Below, piece by piece: positions 1-8,964 of a stretch of DNA of 64,000 nucleotides. This DNA is from WJJR01 sp964440935 (GTDB lineage: Bacteria > Zixibacteria > MSB-5A5 > WJJR01): assembly GCA_964440935.1 (NCBI GenBank), contig CAYTTY010000010.1:38850-102849 (forward strand). The letters run 5' to 3'. Every line of letters begins with the position of its first letter. Within the stretch, counting starts at the first letter, position 1. The notes below the pieces were generated by a model, which saw only the letters and a program-made list of their open reading frames with translations, was not told where the DNA came from and ran no database searches. The translations under genes and the position numbers were made by a program.

Positions 1-340
1 GCTACTACGGCCGATACAACGAGCAAACAGGGCAAAACCGAGCGCCCCCATCTCCGGTTCGCTGTGCCGCCCAAGCACCTATTCGTCATGACGCACCTCC
101 CACGCCAACGGCTGGTATTCCGGAATGCCTTCCACCGGCATACGAGAACCGCTGCCGGAGGAAAGGCTTTGTCCTTAAGCTACCTAGTGATATCAGGTTG
201 TCAAGATGAATGTTCAGGTTGTCAATATGGGACGGTTCTGGTTTTGTTGGCACGGGAGGCGAGTGTTGCCAGCAGGACAAAAAGAAGAGGCGGGAAGTGG
301 CTCCCCGCCTCTTGGTTTGTGCCGTCCGGTCTTCAGCCAG
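1..340. other. Intergenic, no gene seen
   Basis: Apart from the terminator at 277-313 I see no credible gene here. The short open frames lack Shine-Dalgarno sequences and protein-like composition. The left edge may hold the end of a flanking gene, but nothing recognisable is visible. Confidence 0.4.
277..313 (-). terminator. Rho-independent terminator of the Cys-repeat gene
   Basis: Read on the minus strand, a hairpin with arms AAGAGGCGGG and CCCGCCTCTT is followed by CTTTTTG. It lies 28 bases past the stop codon of the minus-strand gene ending at 341. This is a textbook stem plus T-tract. Confidence 0.8.
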
Positions 341-3151
341 CTAGGGTGTTGTGCATGGATCACAGGGCGGTGGACCGTTGAAGAATACGTGATTTATGCA
401 ATTGTTCAAATCGACCGCATCCGCCACACCGTCGCAATTCCAGTCGCTCCGACATTCGGGACAGGCCGGGTCACAAACATCCTGTCCGTTGAAAAAGATG
501 ATGTTGATCAGATCGTTAAGATCTACAGCATCCAGGAATCCATCATTGTTGAAATCACCCTGACTCGGACACGAGCAATCCGGCACACAGAGGGTGGCCA
601 GGCAGGTCGCGTAACCGCCACACGTCGGGTAGCCGGCGCAGGTTGGTCCCAGACACGTCGCCGTGCCTGGACACGTAGTCGTACCGCTGCATGTCAGCTT
701 GCTCCAGCAGCTGGGACTGCTCTTGCACGTCGGTGCTCCGGCGCACGTCAACTTGGCCGCGCACGAAATGGAACCATCACAAGTCGCTTGGTCTGCGCAC
801 GTGGTCGTGCCGTCGCAGGTATTCGATCCGGGACAGGTGAGCACATGATCACACGTCGTCGTTCCGATGCAGGTATGGAAGCCCTCACATGTGACCGAGT
901 AGTGACAGGTGGCGATTCCCTCACACGTCACGTTGCCCTCACACGTTGTCGCACCCTGACAGGTTGGCGCACCGGGACACGTAAATGTGTGGCACGTTTC
1001 CGTGTTCACACAGGTCGGTGCGCCTTCACACGTAGCCGACCATGAACATGTAATAGTCCCCGCGCACGTTACCGCAGGATCACACGTGATAGCGTCCTGG
1101 CAAGTCGAGGTACCGAAGCACGACGGAAAGTCGCTGCACGTGGCCTGAGTTCCACACGTTGGGAAGCCGGCGCCGCACGTTTGTGTGCCATCGCAAGTGG
1201 GCGAACCGGCCGATGTCGGGTTGTTCGGGCACGTCGGACCGCCATCGCACGTGGCGGTACCGCCGCATGTTTCAGCGCCCGGACAGGTCGCCTGATCGGC
1301 ACAGGTGATTGATCCCGGACAGGTTGTGGATTGACAGGTCTGCGTTGCGTGGCACGTGGTTGAAACACAGGTAATGTATGAGCCACAGGTTGGACTTCCT
1401 GTTGCATCACATGATATCGCTCCCGCGCATGTGGCGTTTCCATCACATGTTGCCGAGCCGGAGCACGTCGTTGTTCCCCAGCACGACGGTTGATCGGCCG
1501 AGCACGTTGGTATCGGCGAACAAGTGGCTACCCCGGAGCAACTGGGATCACCGTCGCAGGTACCGAATCCGGTACACGTCGGTGAATTCGGGCACGTGCT
1601 TGTTCCTGGACACGTGGTTGTGCCGTCGCAAGACGCTGTGCCGGGACAGGTAGCGTGGTCATCGCACGTGATGCTCTTACATGTTTGCCAGCCGGGACAG
1701 GTCTGAGTTCCCGTGCACGTCGGCAGACCGGCACACGTTTTGGCACCCTCACAAGTCGGCTCGCCGCCGCACGTCGGTGACGTGCCACAGGTTTGTGTAC
1801 CATCGCACGTGGCAATGCCTGCACATGTATGCAGCGGGGTGCATGACACAGTACCGGGGCAGGTTAAAGTTCCTGTGCACGTTTCCTGGCCCGGACAGGT
1901 CGCTGTCGCTTCACAACTATGCGTACCGAAGCAAGTGGCGTTGTTCGGGCACGAGGGCGAACCTTCACACGTGAATCCGCCGGCGCACGTCGTTGCACCC
2001 GGACACGTGGCTGCGCCCTCACACGTCGCGACATCACAGGTCGGTGCCGCTACGCACGTTGGCGTGTCGTCACAGGTGGCCGACCAACTACATGTTTGGT
2101 ATCCGCTGCATGTCGCGGCCGGATCGCAGGTGGCGGTTTCACAGGTTTGCGTGCCGGTGCAGGTCGCCGATCCGGCACACGATGGTGATCCGTCACAGGT
2201 TATGCCGGCTGCGGAGCATGTGGTGGTGCCATCACACGACGGCGATCCAGGACAAGTCGTGTTCGGGGCACAGGTGTGCCCGTCAGCGCAGGTCGCGGTG
2301 CCGTAACAGGTCTCTTGACCAGGGCAGGTCGGCCACGCCTCGCACGTCTGAGATTCACAGGTTTCTGACCCCGGACAGGTCGGCTGGCCATCGCATGTTA
2401 TCGCATTGGCGCAACTCGGATCGTCCCCACAGGTGGTGCTGCCAGCACAGGTGGCCGTTCCATCGCAAGAGGCGGTTCCGGGGCAGGTTGCGATGTCATC
2501 ACAGGTGTTGGTGCCGGGGCAGGTCATTGTCCCGGCACATGTTTGAGTCCCGGCACATGTTTGCCATCCTTCGCAGGTCTGGGACTCGCAGGTGGGATAC
2601 CCCGGCATCGTTGGGAATGTGCAATCTGGATTGCCCCAACACGTTTGGTTGCCGTCACACGTGGGCGTACCGTCGCACGAGGCCGCCTGGCAGGTGGCGT
2701 GGCCATCACATGTCGATGCGTTATCACACGTGGACGTGCCATCGCAGGTGGTTGCGGCGCAAGTGATTGACCCGTCACACGTCGGCGCGGCTTCACAAGT
2801 CGCTTGCGCGTCACACGTCTGCGTTCCATCGCAGGTGGCTTCCCCCGGAAACGTAGCCTGAGCAACGCGCGGCTCTGATTCCGGCGCAGCCTGAGGTTTG
2901 GCTTGGGCAGCGGCTGCCGCTTTGGCCGCATAGGCACTACGCCCATCTTGTTCATCAAATCGTTCGACTGAGGTCTCAAGGCTGTGTTGGTAGAGAGGGG
3001 ATGGTTCGGGATCCGAGGCGGCTGAAACAAGTTGCCAGGGGATAGAGCATAATACTGCGGCCAGAATGACCACAGCCCCGATAATTCGCCTCGTACATCG
3101 GCCTCTTGAACGACCGGTGCTCTCAGGCATTCTTCTATAACTACGCGTCAT
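341..3151 (-). CDS. Secreted Thr-Cys hexapeptide-repeat protein with C-terminal dockerin-like module
   Basis: The 936-residue protein has a basic N-terminus and a hydrophobic signal stretch (about residues 23-44), then an Ala/Gln/Pro linker. From residue 106 to about 858 it is an almost unbroken array of about 120 hexapeptides of the form T-C-(D/P/A/E)-G-x-x, so Cys recurs every six residues. The last 78 residues are a duplicated EF-hand-like dockerin module (DAVDLN..I...FFNG twice) with extra cysteines. Six-residue Cys spacing inside 12-residue coils is the hallmark of the disulfide-stapled beta-helix of Tenebrio-type insect antifreeze proteins. A similar solenoid is plausible, but ice binding is not implied. 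The start is supported by AGGAGG six bases upstream and by a promoter at 3277-3305. Function is unknown; a surface or matrix structural role is likely. Confidence 0.85.
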   Translation of the reverse strand: MTRSYRRMPESTGRSRGRCTRRIIGAVVILAAVLCSIPWQLVSAASDPEPSPLYQHSLETSVERFDEQDGRSAYAAKAAAAAQAKPQAAPESEPRVAQATFPGEATCDGTQTCDAQATCEAAPTCDGSITCAATTCDGTSTCDNASTCDGHATCQAASCDGTPTCDGNQTCWGNPDCTFPTMPGYPTCESQTCEGWQTCAGTQTCAGTMTCPGTNTCDDIATCPGTASCDGTATCAGSTTCGDDPSCANAITCDGQPTCPGSETCESQTCEAWPTCPGQETCYGTATCADGHTCAPNTTCPGSPSCDGTTTCSAAGITCDGSPSCAGSATCTGTQTCETATCDPAATCSGYQTCSWSATCDDTPTCVAAPTCDVATCEGAATCPGATTCAGGFTCEGSPSCPNNATCFGTHSCEATATCPGQETCTGTLTCPGTVSCTPLHTCAGIATCDGTQTCGTSPTCGGEPTCEGAKTCAGLPTCTGTQTCPGWQTCKSITCDDHATCPGTASCDGTTTCPGTSTCPNSPTCTGFGTCDGDPSCSGVATCSPIPTCSADQPSCWGTTTCSGSATCDGNATCAGAISCDATGSPTCGSYITCVSTTCHATQTCQSTTCPGSITCADQATCPGAETCGGTATCDGGPTCPNNPTSAGSPTCDGTQTCGAGFPTCGTQATCSDFPSCFGTSTCQDAITCDPAVTCAGTITCSWSATCEGAPTCVNTETCHTFTCPGAPTCQGATTCEGNVTCEGIATCHYSVTCEGFHTCIGTTTCDHVLTCPGSNTCDGTTTCADQATCDGSISCAAKLTCAGAPTCKSSPSCWSKLTCSGTTTCPGTATCLGPTCAGYPTCGGYATCLATLCVPDCSCPSQGDFNNDGFLDAVDLNDLINIIFFNGQDVCDPACPECRSDWNCDGVADAVDLNNCINHVFFNGPPPCDPCTTP

Positions 3152-3276
3152 CGTCCACCTCCTAGGGGTTGTTGGACGCGGATGCTAATGTTTGTTCAGT
3201 TGTTGAACTGCTACTGCGCGGCGAACGCAAATGCTATTTCGCAAGGCGGTCGGTACGTAGAGTTCGCCTTCTTATT

Positions 3277-3305
3277 CAATTACTGTAAAGGCCGAGATGT
3301 GTCAA
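3277..3305 (-). promoter_or_regulatory. Sigma-70-type promoter for the Cys-repeat gene
   Basis: On the minus strand TTGACA (3300-3305) is separated by 17 bases from TAATTG (3277-3282). It sits about 125 bases upstream of the start codon at 3151. The -35 box is perfect and the -10 box is moderate. Confidence 0.5.
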
Positions 3306-3354
3306 GATTAATCGGTACTTTATTTATCCATTTTCTGGAGCCTCGGCTTTCTCT

Positions 3355-3383
3355 TTGACCCGGCCCGATCATTGAAATATCAT
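3355..3383 (+). promoter_or_regulatory. Sigma-70-type promoter for the membrane-protein operon
   Basis: TTGACC (3355-3360), a 17-base spacer and TATCAT (3378-3383) precede the operon beginning at 3412. The -10 box overlaps the upstream ATG at 3382, so that ATG would not be transcribed. This supports the TTG start at 3412. Confidence 0.55.
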
Positions 3384-3411
3384 GCTCCAGTTTTGCTCAC
3401 GGGAGATTACG

Positions 3412-5778
3412 TTGTCGGCGATTATTGCATCTCTTGCTCTCTTAGCGCTATTAACCCGTGCGGTCGGCGATTTTCGCGATCCGCTTTATGCCGTCGCGAC
3501 CGCTTTGGCGCTCATGCTCTTATGGCGCAACTTCCCCGCCCTCCCATCGCTCAATCGTGCCGTCCGGTGGCTGTTGAAGTGGTCGTTGTGGGTGCTGGTC
3601 CTTGGCGTGATTCGCTGGGCCGACCCGCCGATGTCTCTAGGACTGCTCACAGTTATCCTGTGGTCCTTTGATCGGTATGCGGTTCCCGCGTCCCAAGACG
3701 GGGGACTGAAGCCTCTCACTGTTGGGAGCGCGTTATATACTCTGTGGTGGACAGTATTCTTCCGGCTGCCTCCAGCTTATCAGTGGCTCACGGAATTATC
3801 ATATGGCTATTCCGAGATGCTGACATCGGTGATGACGCGGCAGTTGACGCTGGGACCTTCGGCGTTCGCGATGGATCTACTTCTATTGGGTCTTTGCGTG
3901 TTGATACCCCTGCTGGTTCTACCGCGTACTGCACGGTGGCAGCATGCGGTGATGGGAATTGTCCTGCTGGAAGCGGGGCGGATCATCTACGTGTGGGCGG
4001 CGCCGACACTCTACACGCTGATCGGTACGACGATTCCGATTTCCACAACACCACATCTGGATATGCCCTGGCTGTATTTGATTTTTCTCGCCGCCGTGGT
4101 GGGACTACTGTACCGGGTGTCGGGTGACTGGGCACCCGAGCAGCTTCGGACGCGGAAGCACATCAGTGCCCAATCACCATCGTTTGTGGTTGGCGTTGCT
4201 GCGGTTGTCCTGGCGTGCATCGTTGCCGGAGTGGGGTCGTACGCAGACAGACCGGTCCGTGTTCTGCTACTGGACAAACGATCGCTTGATGATCGTGTGC
4301 CAGACTTTCAGAGATTCGGCGACGCGTCCGGAGGCATGTTCGGACTATTGCCACACTATCTTCGTGGTACCGGATATCACGTATTCAAGCAGGATTTGAC
4401 GCCGGGTATCCTCGATTCCGTCGATGTTGTCGTTGTCATTAATCTGATTAACAAGCTGCCCCTCAATGAACGAAACCGCATCTGGAGGTTTGTCGATGAC
4501 GGCGGCGGGTTGCTCGTCCTGGGCGATCACACCGGTTATGATGCGATTCGGGATCCATCGAACGATCTCTTGCAGCCGTGCGGACTAAAACTCAATTTCG
4601 ATACCGCGGTACCGCTGCGCCGCAGTTGGGTGTCGGCACGCGACTACTTGTTTCATCCACTGGGACGTTCTGGTGGAGTCGACGACGGCCAGGTGTGGCT
4701 GGGCGCATCCGTCACACCGGGACCTGATGGCGAGACCTTCTTGGTGGGACGCGGCGCGTTTTCCGACCCCGGTGATGTGAATAATTCTGATCGGGCGTAT
4801 CTCGGTAATCTCGCATACGATCCCGGTGAACCATTGGGCGATGTTGCCTTGGCGGCCGCAGCAACGTGGGGATCCGGCCGCGCGGTGATCTTTGGTGATA
4901 CCTCACCGTTTCAAAACGGCAGCATCATTCGTACGCATGCGCTCATTCATCGCACGTTCCACTGGCTGGCGGGTGGTGGCTGGTCGCAGGTGGTTGAGAA
5001 CTGGCGCAGTTGGGTGCTGGCGATTCTGATTGGTGTTGTTGGTACGGTGGTTCTGATTATCACGCTTGGCTCGAGTATTGGATTGCTGGTCGCGCTGGCA
5101 ATCCCTATGTTCTCTATCTGGCTTTGGTCGGTCATTCCCGGGCCAAACGTCACGTCGTGGAACTCGGCCGGCTATCAACTCGCCGTCGTGGATCGTGCAC
5201 ATGGTCAGCTGTTTGACGGGATGGGGTGGGAGGACAGGTCCACCGGCGGCCTGCAATTCAATCTTCTGCGCAATGGGTATGTCGCGTACTTTGCATCATC
5301 TCCGGATGTGTTGGAAACGTATGACCCCGCGCTGTATGTGTTGTTTGCACCATCACGACCGGTTAGCGGTACGACCATTGATCGGTTGGAGCGATATGTC
5401 GAGTCGGGCGGCTGGGTGATTGTCTCGGCCGGGTGGAACCTCGAGCCCAACGTGCGCGAATTACTCGACCGGTTCGGGCTGCGATTGCGTAATGTGCCGC
5501 TCGGTGAAACCGGCGGTCGGGCCTTTGCGGACACGGTGCGCCTCGCAGACGGATATCCGGTCGTCGGCGACGGGCCGGGTATCGAGCCGATCATTGAGTG
5601 CTTCGGACTGACGCCCGCACGCATTGTGCATCGGGGCGATGGCGGGCTCGTGGCCATCGGTGATTCGCAGTTTTTTTATAACAAGAACCTGGAAGGCCAG
5701 GACGACTTCGTGGTGATGGAGAACATCCAGTTCATTCGTAATTTGATGCGCAATACCGTGGGGACAATCGCACCATGA
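3412..5778 (+). CDS. Membrane protein with exosortase-like helices and two GATase/DUF4350-like domains
   Basis: A 788-residue protein. The first 270 residues are hydrophobic and form about eight predicted membrane helices. A soluble Rossmann/GATase1-like domain follows (about 290-530, containing the turns FVDDGGGLLVLGDHTG), then two membrane helices (about 545-600) and a second GATase-like domain (YVESGGWVIVSAGW). This layout resembles DUF4350 proteins and the auxiliary GldG-type components of ABC systems. In the N-terminal part, helices around LGPSAFAMDLLL, GRIIYVW and PHLDMPW look like the Cys/Arg/His positions of exosortases, with Ser in place of Cys; this is inference. TTG at 3412 is chosen because of GGGAGA upstream and the promoter position. 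The stop overlaps the next start as ATGA. Function is unknown. Confidence 0.7.
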   Translation: MSAIIASLALLALLTRAVGDFRDPLYAVATALALMLLWRNFPALPSLNRAVRWLLKWSLWVLVLGVIRWADPPMSLGLLTVILWSFDRYAVPASQDGGLKPLTVGSALYTLWWTVFFRLPPAYQWLTELSYGYSEMLTSVMTRQLTLGPSAFAMDLLLLGLCVLIPLLVLPRTARWQHAVMGIVLLEAGRIIYVWAAPTLYTLIGTTIPISTTPHLDMPWLYLIFLAAVVGLLYRVSGDWAPEQLRTRKHISAQSPSFVVGVAAVVLACIVAGVGSYADRPVRVLLLDKRSLDDRVPDFQRFGDASGGMFGLLPHYLRGTGYHVFKQDLTPGILDSVDVVVVINLINKLPLNERNRIWRFVDDGGGLLVLGDHTGYDAIRDPSNDLLQPCGLKLNFDTAVPLRRSWVSARDYLFHPLGRSGGVDDGQVWLGASVTPGPDGETFLVGRGAFSDPGDVNNSDRAYLGNLAYDPGEPLGDVALAAAATWGSGRAVIFGDTSPFQNGSIIRTHALIHRTFHWLAGGGWSQVVENWRSWVLAILIGVVGTVVLIITLGSSIGLLVALAIPMFSIWLWSVIPGPNVTSWNSAGYQLAVVDRAHGQLFDGMGWEDRSTGGLQFNLLRNGYVAYFASSPDVLETYDPALYVLFAPSRPVSGTTIDRLERYVESGGWVIVSAGWNLEPNVRELLDRFGLRLRNVPLGETGGRAFADTVRLADGYPVVGDGPGIEPIIECFGLTPARIVHRGDGGLVAIGDSQFFYNKNLEGQDDFVVMENIQFIRNLMRNTVGTIAP

Positions 5779-8306
5779 GACGGCTCTACGCGTGGGGGCT
5801 GATGGCGTGGACGCTGGGATGGTTATTTCTGCCGCCGCAGCCCGATCCCTCGGCTCGGACATTCTGGTGGTTCGCCGGAATCGGCACAGTGTTGTTGATT
5901 GCCGCCGGATGGAATCGTCCACAGGGGTATCGGTGGTCCTGGGGGTCTCTCATCGCGGCGATCGTGTTGGGCGCGTTCGGCTGGGTGTGGTGGGAAGAGA
6001 TCTTTGTCGGTCCCATGTTGCTGGCTCTGGGTGGGGCCTGCCTCATTGTATTTGGCCGCAACCGGCGGGGCGGACAGTTGGGTGACGGACTGCTTGTCGC
6101 CGGTACAATTGCAACACTGCAACTCATCGGCTTGTATTTGTACATCGTATATTTCGGACCGCGCGGACACGGTGCGGCGATTCCGACCGATCTGATCGCA
6201 TCGGCGTGTCAACTCGTGAGCGTCAATGCGGCATCACTGCCCGACGGTCTGCGACTCATCTCCACTGACCGGCTATATCATGTCGTTCCCTCACCGAGCA
6301 ACATGGGCTTGTTCGTATTCCTGCAGGCGTTCATGGGGTTGATCGGTCTGTCGATCTGCGGCAAGATGCGAGCGCGCCATTTGTTTGTTGGGTTCCTCAC
6401 CATCAGTCTGTTTGCCGTGGTGCGGTACATCGCAGTGGTTGTGTGGGACTATGCCAACGAGGGCATGATCGACACCTTTTGGAGTCCATCGATCTTGGCA
6501 TGGACGTCGTGGCCGCTGGCGCTCCTCCTCCAGCGATGGATGCGTCCCGGTCACGAGGATCTGCCGACGGGTGAACTAATTCCCCGGCCGCGCTTTTCCG
6601 GACGCCGCTTTGCGGTTGCCCTGATAGCGACATTGATTGCGGTCGTTGCGTGGACGTCGTACGAATCGTACCATCCGCCGGGCGAGAAGAGGGAGGGACG
6701 GATTCTCCTTGACGAACTCCATTCCGATTGGGAGTGGTCGGAGATGCCGTTCGACACGCTTTGGTATGGGCAACAATCGACGTATAACTTCTACTCGCTC
6801 GCCGAATTCTGGAACAAGCATTTCCATCTCGACCGCAACAATGATTCCCTGACGCCGGACCTGTTGGCCAACTATGATGTGGTCATCCTCAAAGTCCCGA
6901 CACAACCTTATGCGCAATCGGAAATCGATGCGGTGTTGGACTTCGTGGACAATGGTGGTGGACTGGTTCTAATCGGTGAGCACACCAATGTCTTTGGTCA
7001 TGCAACGTTTTTGAATCCCGTCGCGACAGAGACGGGGCAGCGCTTTATCGCCGATATCATCTATGACCTACAAACCGGTGATTTGAATCTGTACGAGCCA
7101 CCCACACTGCTCCCGCATCCGGTGGTTCAAAACATGCCGACAATGCTGTGGGGGGGACCGTGCAGTGTGTACGGTACATTGGGAGCGCGACCCGCAGTCA
7201 CTGGATTTGAACTGAAGTCACTGCCGGCGAATTACACGCAACGTAACTTTTTCCCCGAGCGGATCACGCACACGTCTTATCGCTATGGGGTCTTCTCACT
7301 GGTGATGACATCCCGTCATGGGAAGGGACGTATTGTATCGTTTACCGATTCGACGATTTGGTCGAACTTCTTTGTGTTTCTTCCCGGCAAAGTGGAGTTG
7401 GCGCTGTCGATGGTGGATTACGTCAACCGCTACGATCCGTTTCCCTACTGGCGGATGCTGACGTTCCTGTTGGCGGTCGTCGCGTTAATTGTTGGGGGAG
7501 TGGCCGCATCGGGATTACGAACTGAGGGCTGGCTGTGGATGGCGGCGGTTGGGTTTTTGGCGTTTGGCTTGTCAGCCCGTGTGATCGCAGATTTGAATCA
7601 CGCCCATTATCCACTCCCCGAGCCGCACACACCGTTTCCACAACTGAACTTCGAAGGGGAGCACTCGCGGTTCTTCCTGCCAGAACATCGCTTGGCCCGG
7701 CAGGCGGATAAGGACTTCAGCACATTTTATCTGTGGACACAACGCGTGGACGTTGTTCCGCGGAAATTCCCCACGTTGGAAGAAGCGCTGGCGCAACCCG
7801 GCGCGCAGATTTTGATCGATCCGGTTAAGCCTTTCGTCGAGGAGGAGTTGCTTCACTTAAAGGAGTTCGTTGAGCAGGGCGGAACACTGTACGTCTTGGA
7901 TGGACCACACAACACCGAGTCATCGAGCGGGCAAGTGATGCAGCAGTTTGATATGACATTCGACATGACACCGTTGCGTGAAACGCAGGGCATGACACGA
8001 GTGGTCGAGAATGTTCTGTGGCGCGGCGGTGGACGGGTCATTGGTGGGGATGATGCCATTCTCATGGCGCCGGACAGCAGTGTGAGCTGCGCCAAGAAGT
8101 TCGTTGGCGATGGTTTGGTGATCGCCTACGCCAACTCCAATGCCTTTGAACGCAAGGTGATGGGATACACGTCGATGATTCCCAATCAAATTCAAAACAC
8201 AATCAGCCAGTTTGAGTATCATTTGATGACGTATCTCAACTATCCGCCGGAGCGTGCATCGGCTGACACGACCGCAGTGGACAGCCGGAAAACCGGGGAT
8301 GGTTAA
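5775..8306 (+). CDS. Paralogous membrane protein, exosortase-like helices plus GATase/DUF4350-like domains
   Basis: An 843-residue protein that starts inside the stop codon of the preceding gene (ATGA), so the two are translationally coupled. The layout matches its neighbour: about eight N-terminal membrane helices (residues 1-260), a helix near 280-295, a GATase-like soluble domain (about 300-550, including FVDNGGGLVLIGEH), two central helices (about 565-620) and a C-terminal soluble domain with FVEQGGTLYVLDG. The segment around PSPSNMGLFVFLQAFMG and LFAVVRYIAVVVW resembles the exosortase core, but the catalytic Cys is absent. The two genes are probably an ancient duplication acting as a heteromeric membrane complex, which is inference. 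No enzymatic activity can be assigned. Confidence 0.7.
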   Translation: MRRLYAWGLMAWTLGWLFLPPQPDPSARTFWWFAGIGTVLLIAAGWNRPQGYRWSWGSLIAAIVLGAFGWVWWEEIFVGPMLLALGGACLIVFGRNRRGGQLGDGLLVAGTIATLQLIGLYLYIVYFGPRGHGAAIPTDLIASACQLVSVNAASLPDGLRLISTDRLYHVVPSPSNMGLFVFLQAFMGLIGLSICGKMRARHLFVGFLTISLFAVVRYIAVVVWDYANEGMIDTFWSPSILAWTSWPLALLLQRWMRPGHEDLPTGELIPRPRFSGRRFAVALIATLIAVVAWTSYESYHPPGEKREGRILLDELHSDWEWSEMPFDTLWYGQQSTYNFYSLAEFWNKHFHLDRNNDSLTPDLLANYDVVILKVPTQPYAQSEIDAVLDFVDNGGGLVLIGEHTNVFGHATFLNPVATETGQRFIADIIYDLQTGDLNLYEPPTLLPHPVVQNMPTMLWGGPCSVYGTLGARPAVTGFELKSLPANYTQRNFFPERITHTSYRYGVFSLVMTSRHGKGRIVSFTDSTIWSNFFVFLPGKVELALSMVDYVNRYDPFPYWRMLTFLLAVVALIVGGVAASGLRTEGWLWMAAVGFLAFGLSARVIADLNHAHYPLPEPHTPFPQLNFEGEHSRFFLPEHRLARQADKDFSTFYLWTQRVDVVPRKFPTLEEALAQPGAQILIDPVKPFVEEELLHLKEFVEQGGTLYVLDGPHNTESSSGQVMQQFDMTFDMTPLRETQGMTRVVENVLWRGGGRVIGGDDAILMAPDSSVSCAKKFVGDGLVIAYANSNAFERKVMGYTSMIPNQIQNTISQFEYHLMTYLNYPPERASADTTAVDSRKTGDG

Positions 8307-8366
8307 ATATGTTCGGGGGGCGACGTATCACGTTGTGGTAAGTTCATTTGTGAAAGGACCGACATC

Positions 8367-8750
8367 ATGAACATTGCAAAGGTCAATACGGCTCTCATGC
8401 TCATTGTGGGTCTGCTGGTGGGATTCATCGGTGGCTATCTGATTGGTCAGACCAATCCTGGCGGCATACCGGCGGCATCGGTGGCCTCGCAAACGGGCGC
8501 TACGCAGTGCCCCCATGCGCTGGCCGAGCAGGATCGCTGGATTTTGGCCGGGTTCCGCTGTCCGGGAAGCGACGCGCTTCAGGCTGCGCTGGCCGACTGC
8601 CATTGTGTCGTTGCACACGGCATTCAGGACCGGGTCAAATCGGAGCTGGAGGCGGGGCGCACCGGCGAACAGATTCGTCAGGAACTGATGGACGAGTACG
8701 GGGCACAGCTCGAGTTCGGGTATGTGGCACCCTCTCCGGGCAATCGCTAG
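8367..8750 (+). CDS. CcmH/NrfF-like membrane-anchored thiol protein
   Basis: A 127-residue protein with one N-terminal membrane anchor (about residues 8-28) and a periplasmic domain. The stretch FRCPGSDALQAALADCHC, then a helical region ending in LMDEYGAQLEF, follows the CcmH pattern of an RCxxC redox motif, a three-helix bundle and a terminal YG. In CcmH the two cysteines are two residues apart. Here the Cys after Arg is followed by PGS and the other cysteines lie about 13-15 residues later (DCHC), so the redox pair differs. CcmH family proteins reduce apocytochrome c for haem attachment. The gene lies 60 bases after the GATase-like pair with AAAGGA upstream, probably in the same operon. Other ccm genes are absent. 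Confidence 0.6.
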   Translation: MNIAKVNTALMLIVGLLVGFIGGYLIGQTNPGGIPAASVASQTGATQCPHALAEQDRWILAGFRCPGSDALQAALADCHCVVAHGIQDRVKSELEAGRTGEQIRQELMDEYGAQLEFGYVAPSPGNR

Positions 8751-8767
8751 TTCGGGGCACCCTTGGA

Positions 8768-8840
8768 CTGGGGGGGAGGCGCAAGAGCCGTTTCTCCCCA
8801 GCCGGTACTTTACCTCACGGATGGGGGTTATGCCCCCCAT
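8768..8840 (+). terminator. Possible terminator hairpins after the CcmH-like gene
   Basis: Two GC-rich inverted repeats follow the gene ending at 8750: CTGGGGGGGAG with CTCCCCAG (8768-8801) and ATGGGGG with CCCCCCAT (8820-8840). Neither is followed by a strong T-run, so the assignment is tentative. Confidence 0.3.
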
Positions 8841-8849
8841 GGTCCTCCT

Positions 8850-8878
8850 TTGACTCAGTCCCTAAGGTATTGTAACTT
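8850..8878 (+). promoter_or_regulatory. Sigma-70-type promoter for the release-factor-like gene
   Basis: TTGACT (8850-8855), a 17-base spacer and TAACTT (8873-8878) lie about 90 bases upstream of the start codon at 8965. Confidence 0.5.
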
Positions 8879-8964
8879 TAATCGGTTAGCCGTCGTTATT
8901 CAGTGTGACGGCCAGGACCCAGTGCGGGCCGCCGCTTACGGAAGTCGTTCACAAAGGGGGAAGT

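Noticed and set aside
400..2870. Dense short repeats that could be read as a CRISPR array or tandem satellite
   Set aside because: The 18-base period tracks a single open frame of 936 codons with a signal peptide, Shine-Dalgarno, promoter and terminator. Repeats are degenerate at third positions and there are no uniform spacers.
341..3151. Naming the Cys-repeat protein an antifreeze protein
   Set aside because: Only the Cys period and Thr-Cys pattern match. The TxT ice-binding face of insect proteins is not reproduced, because Asp, Pro or Ala usually follows Cys.
3382..3411. ATG at 3382 as start of the first GATase-like gene
   Set aside because: It overlaps the predicted -10 box and has no Shine-Dalgarno; TTG 3412 has GGGAGA upstream and lies after the expected transcription start.
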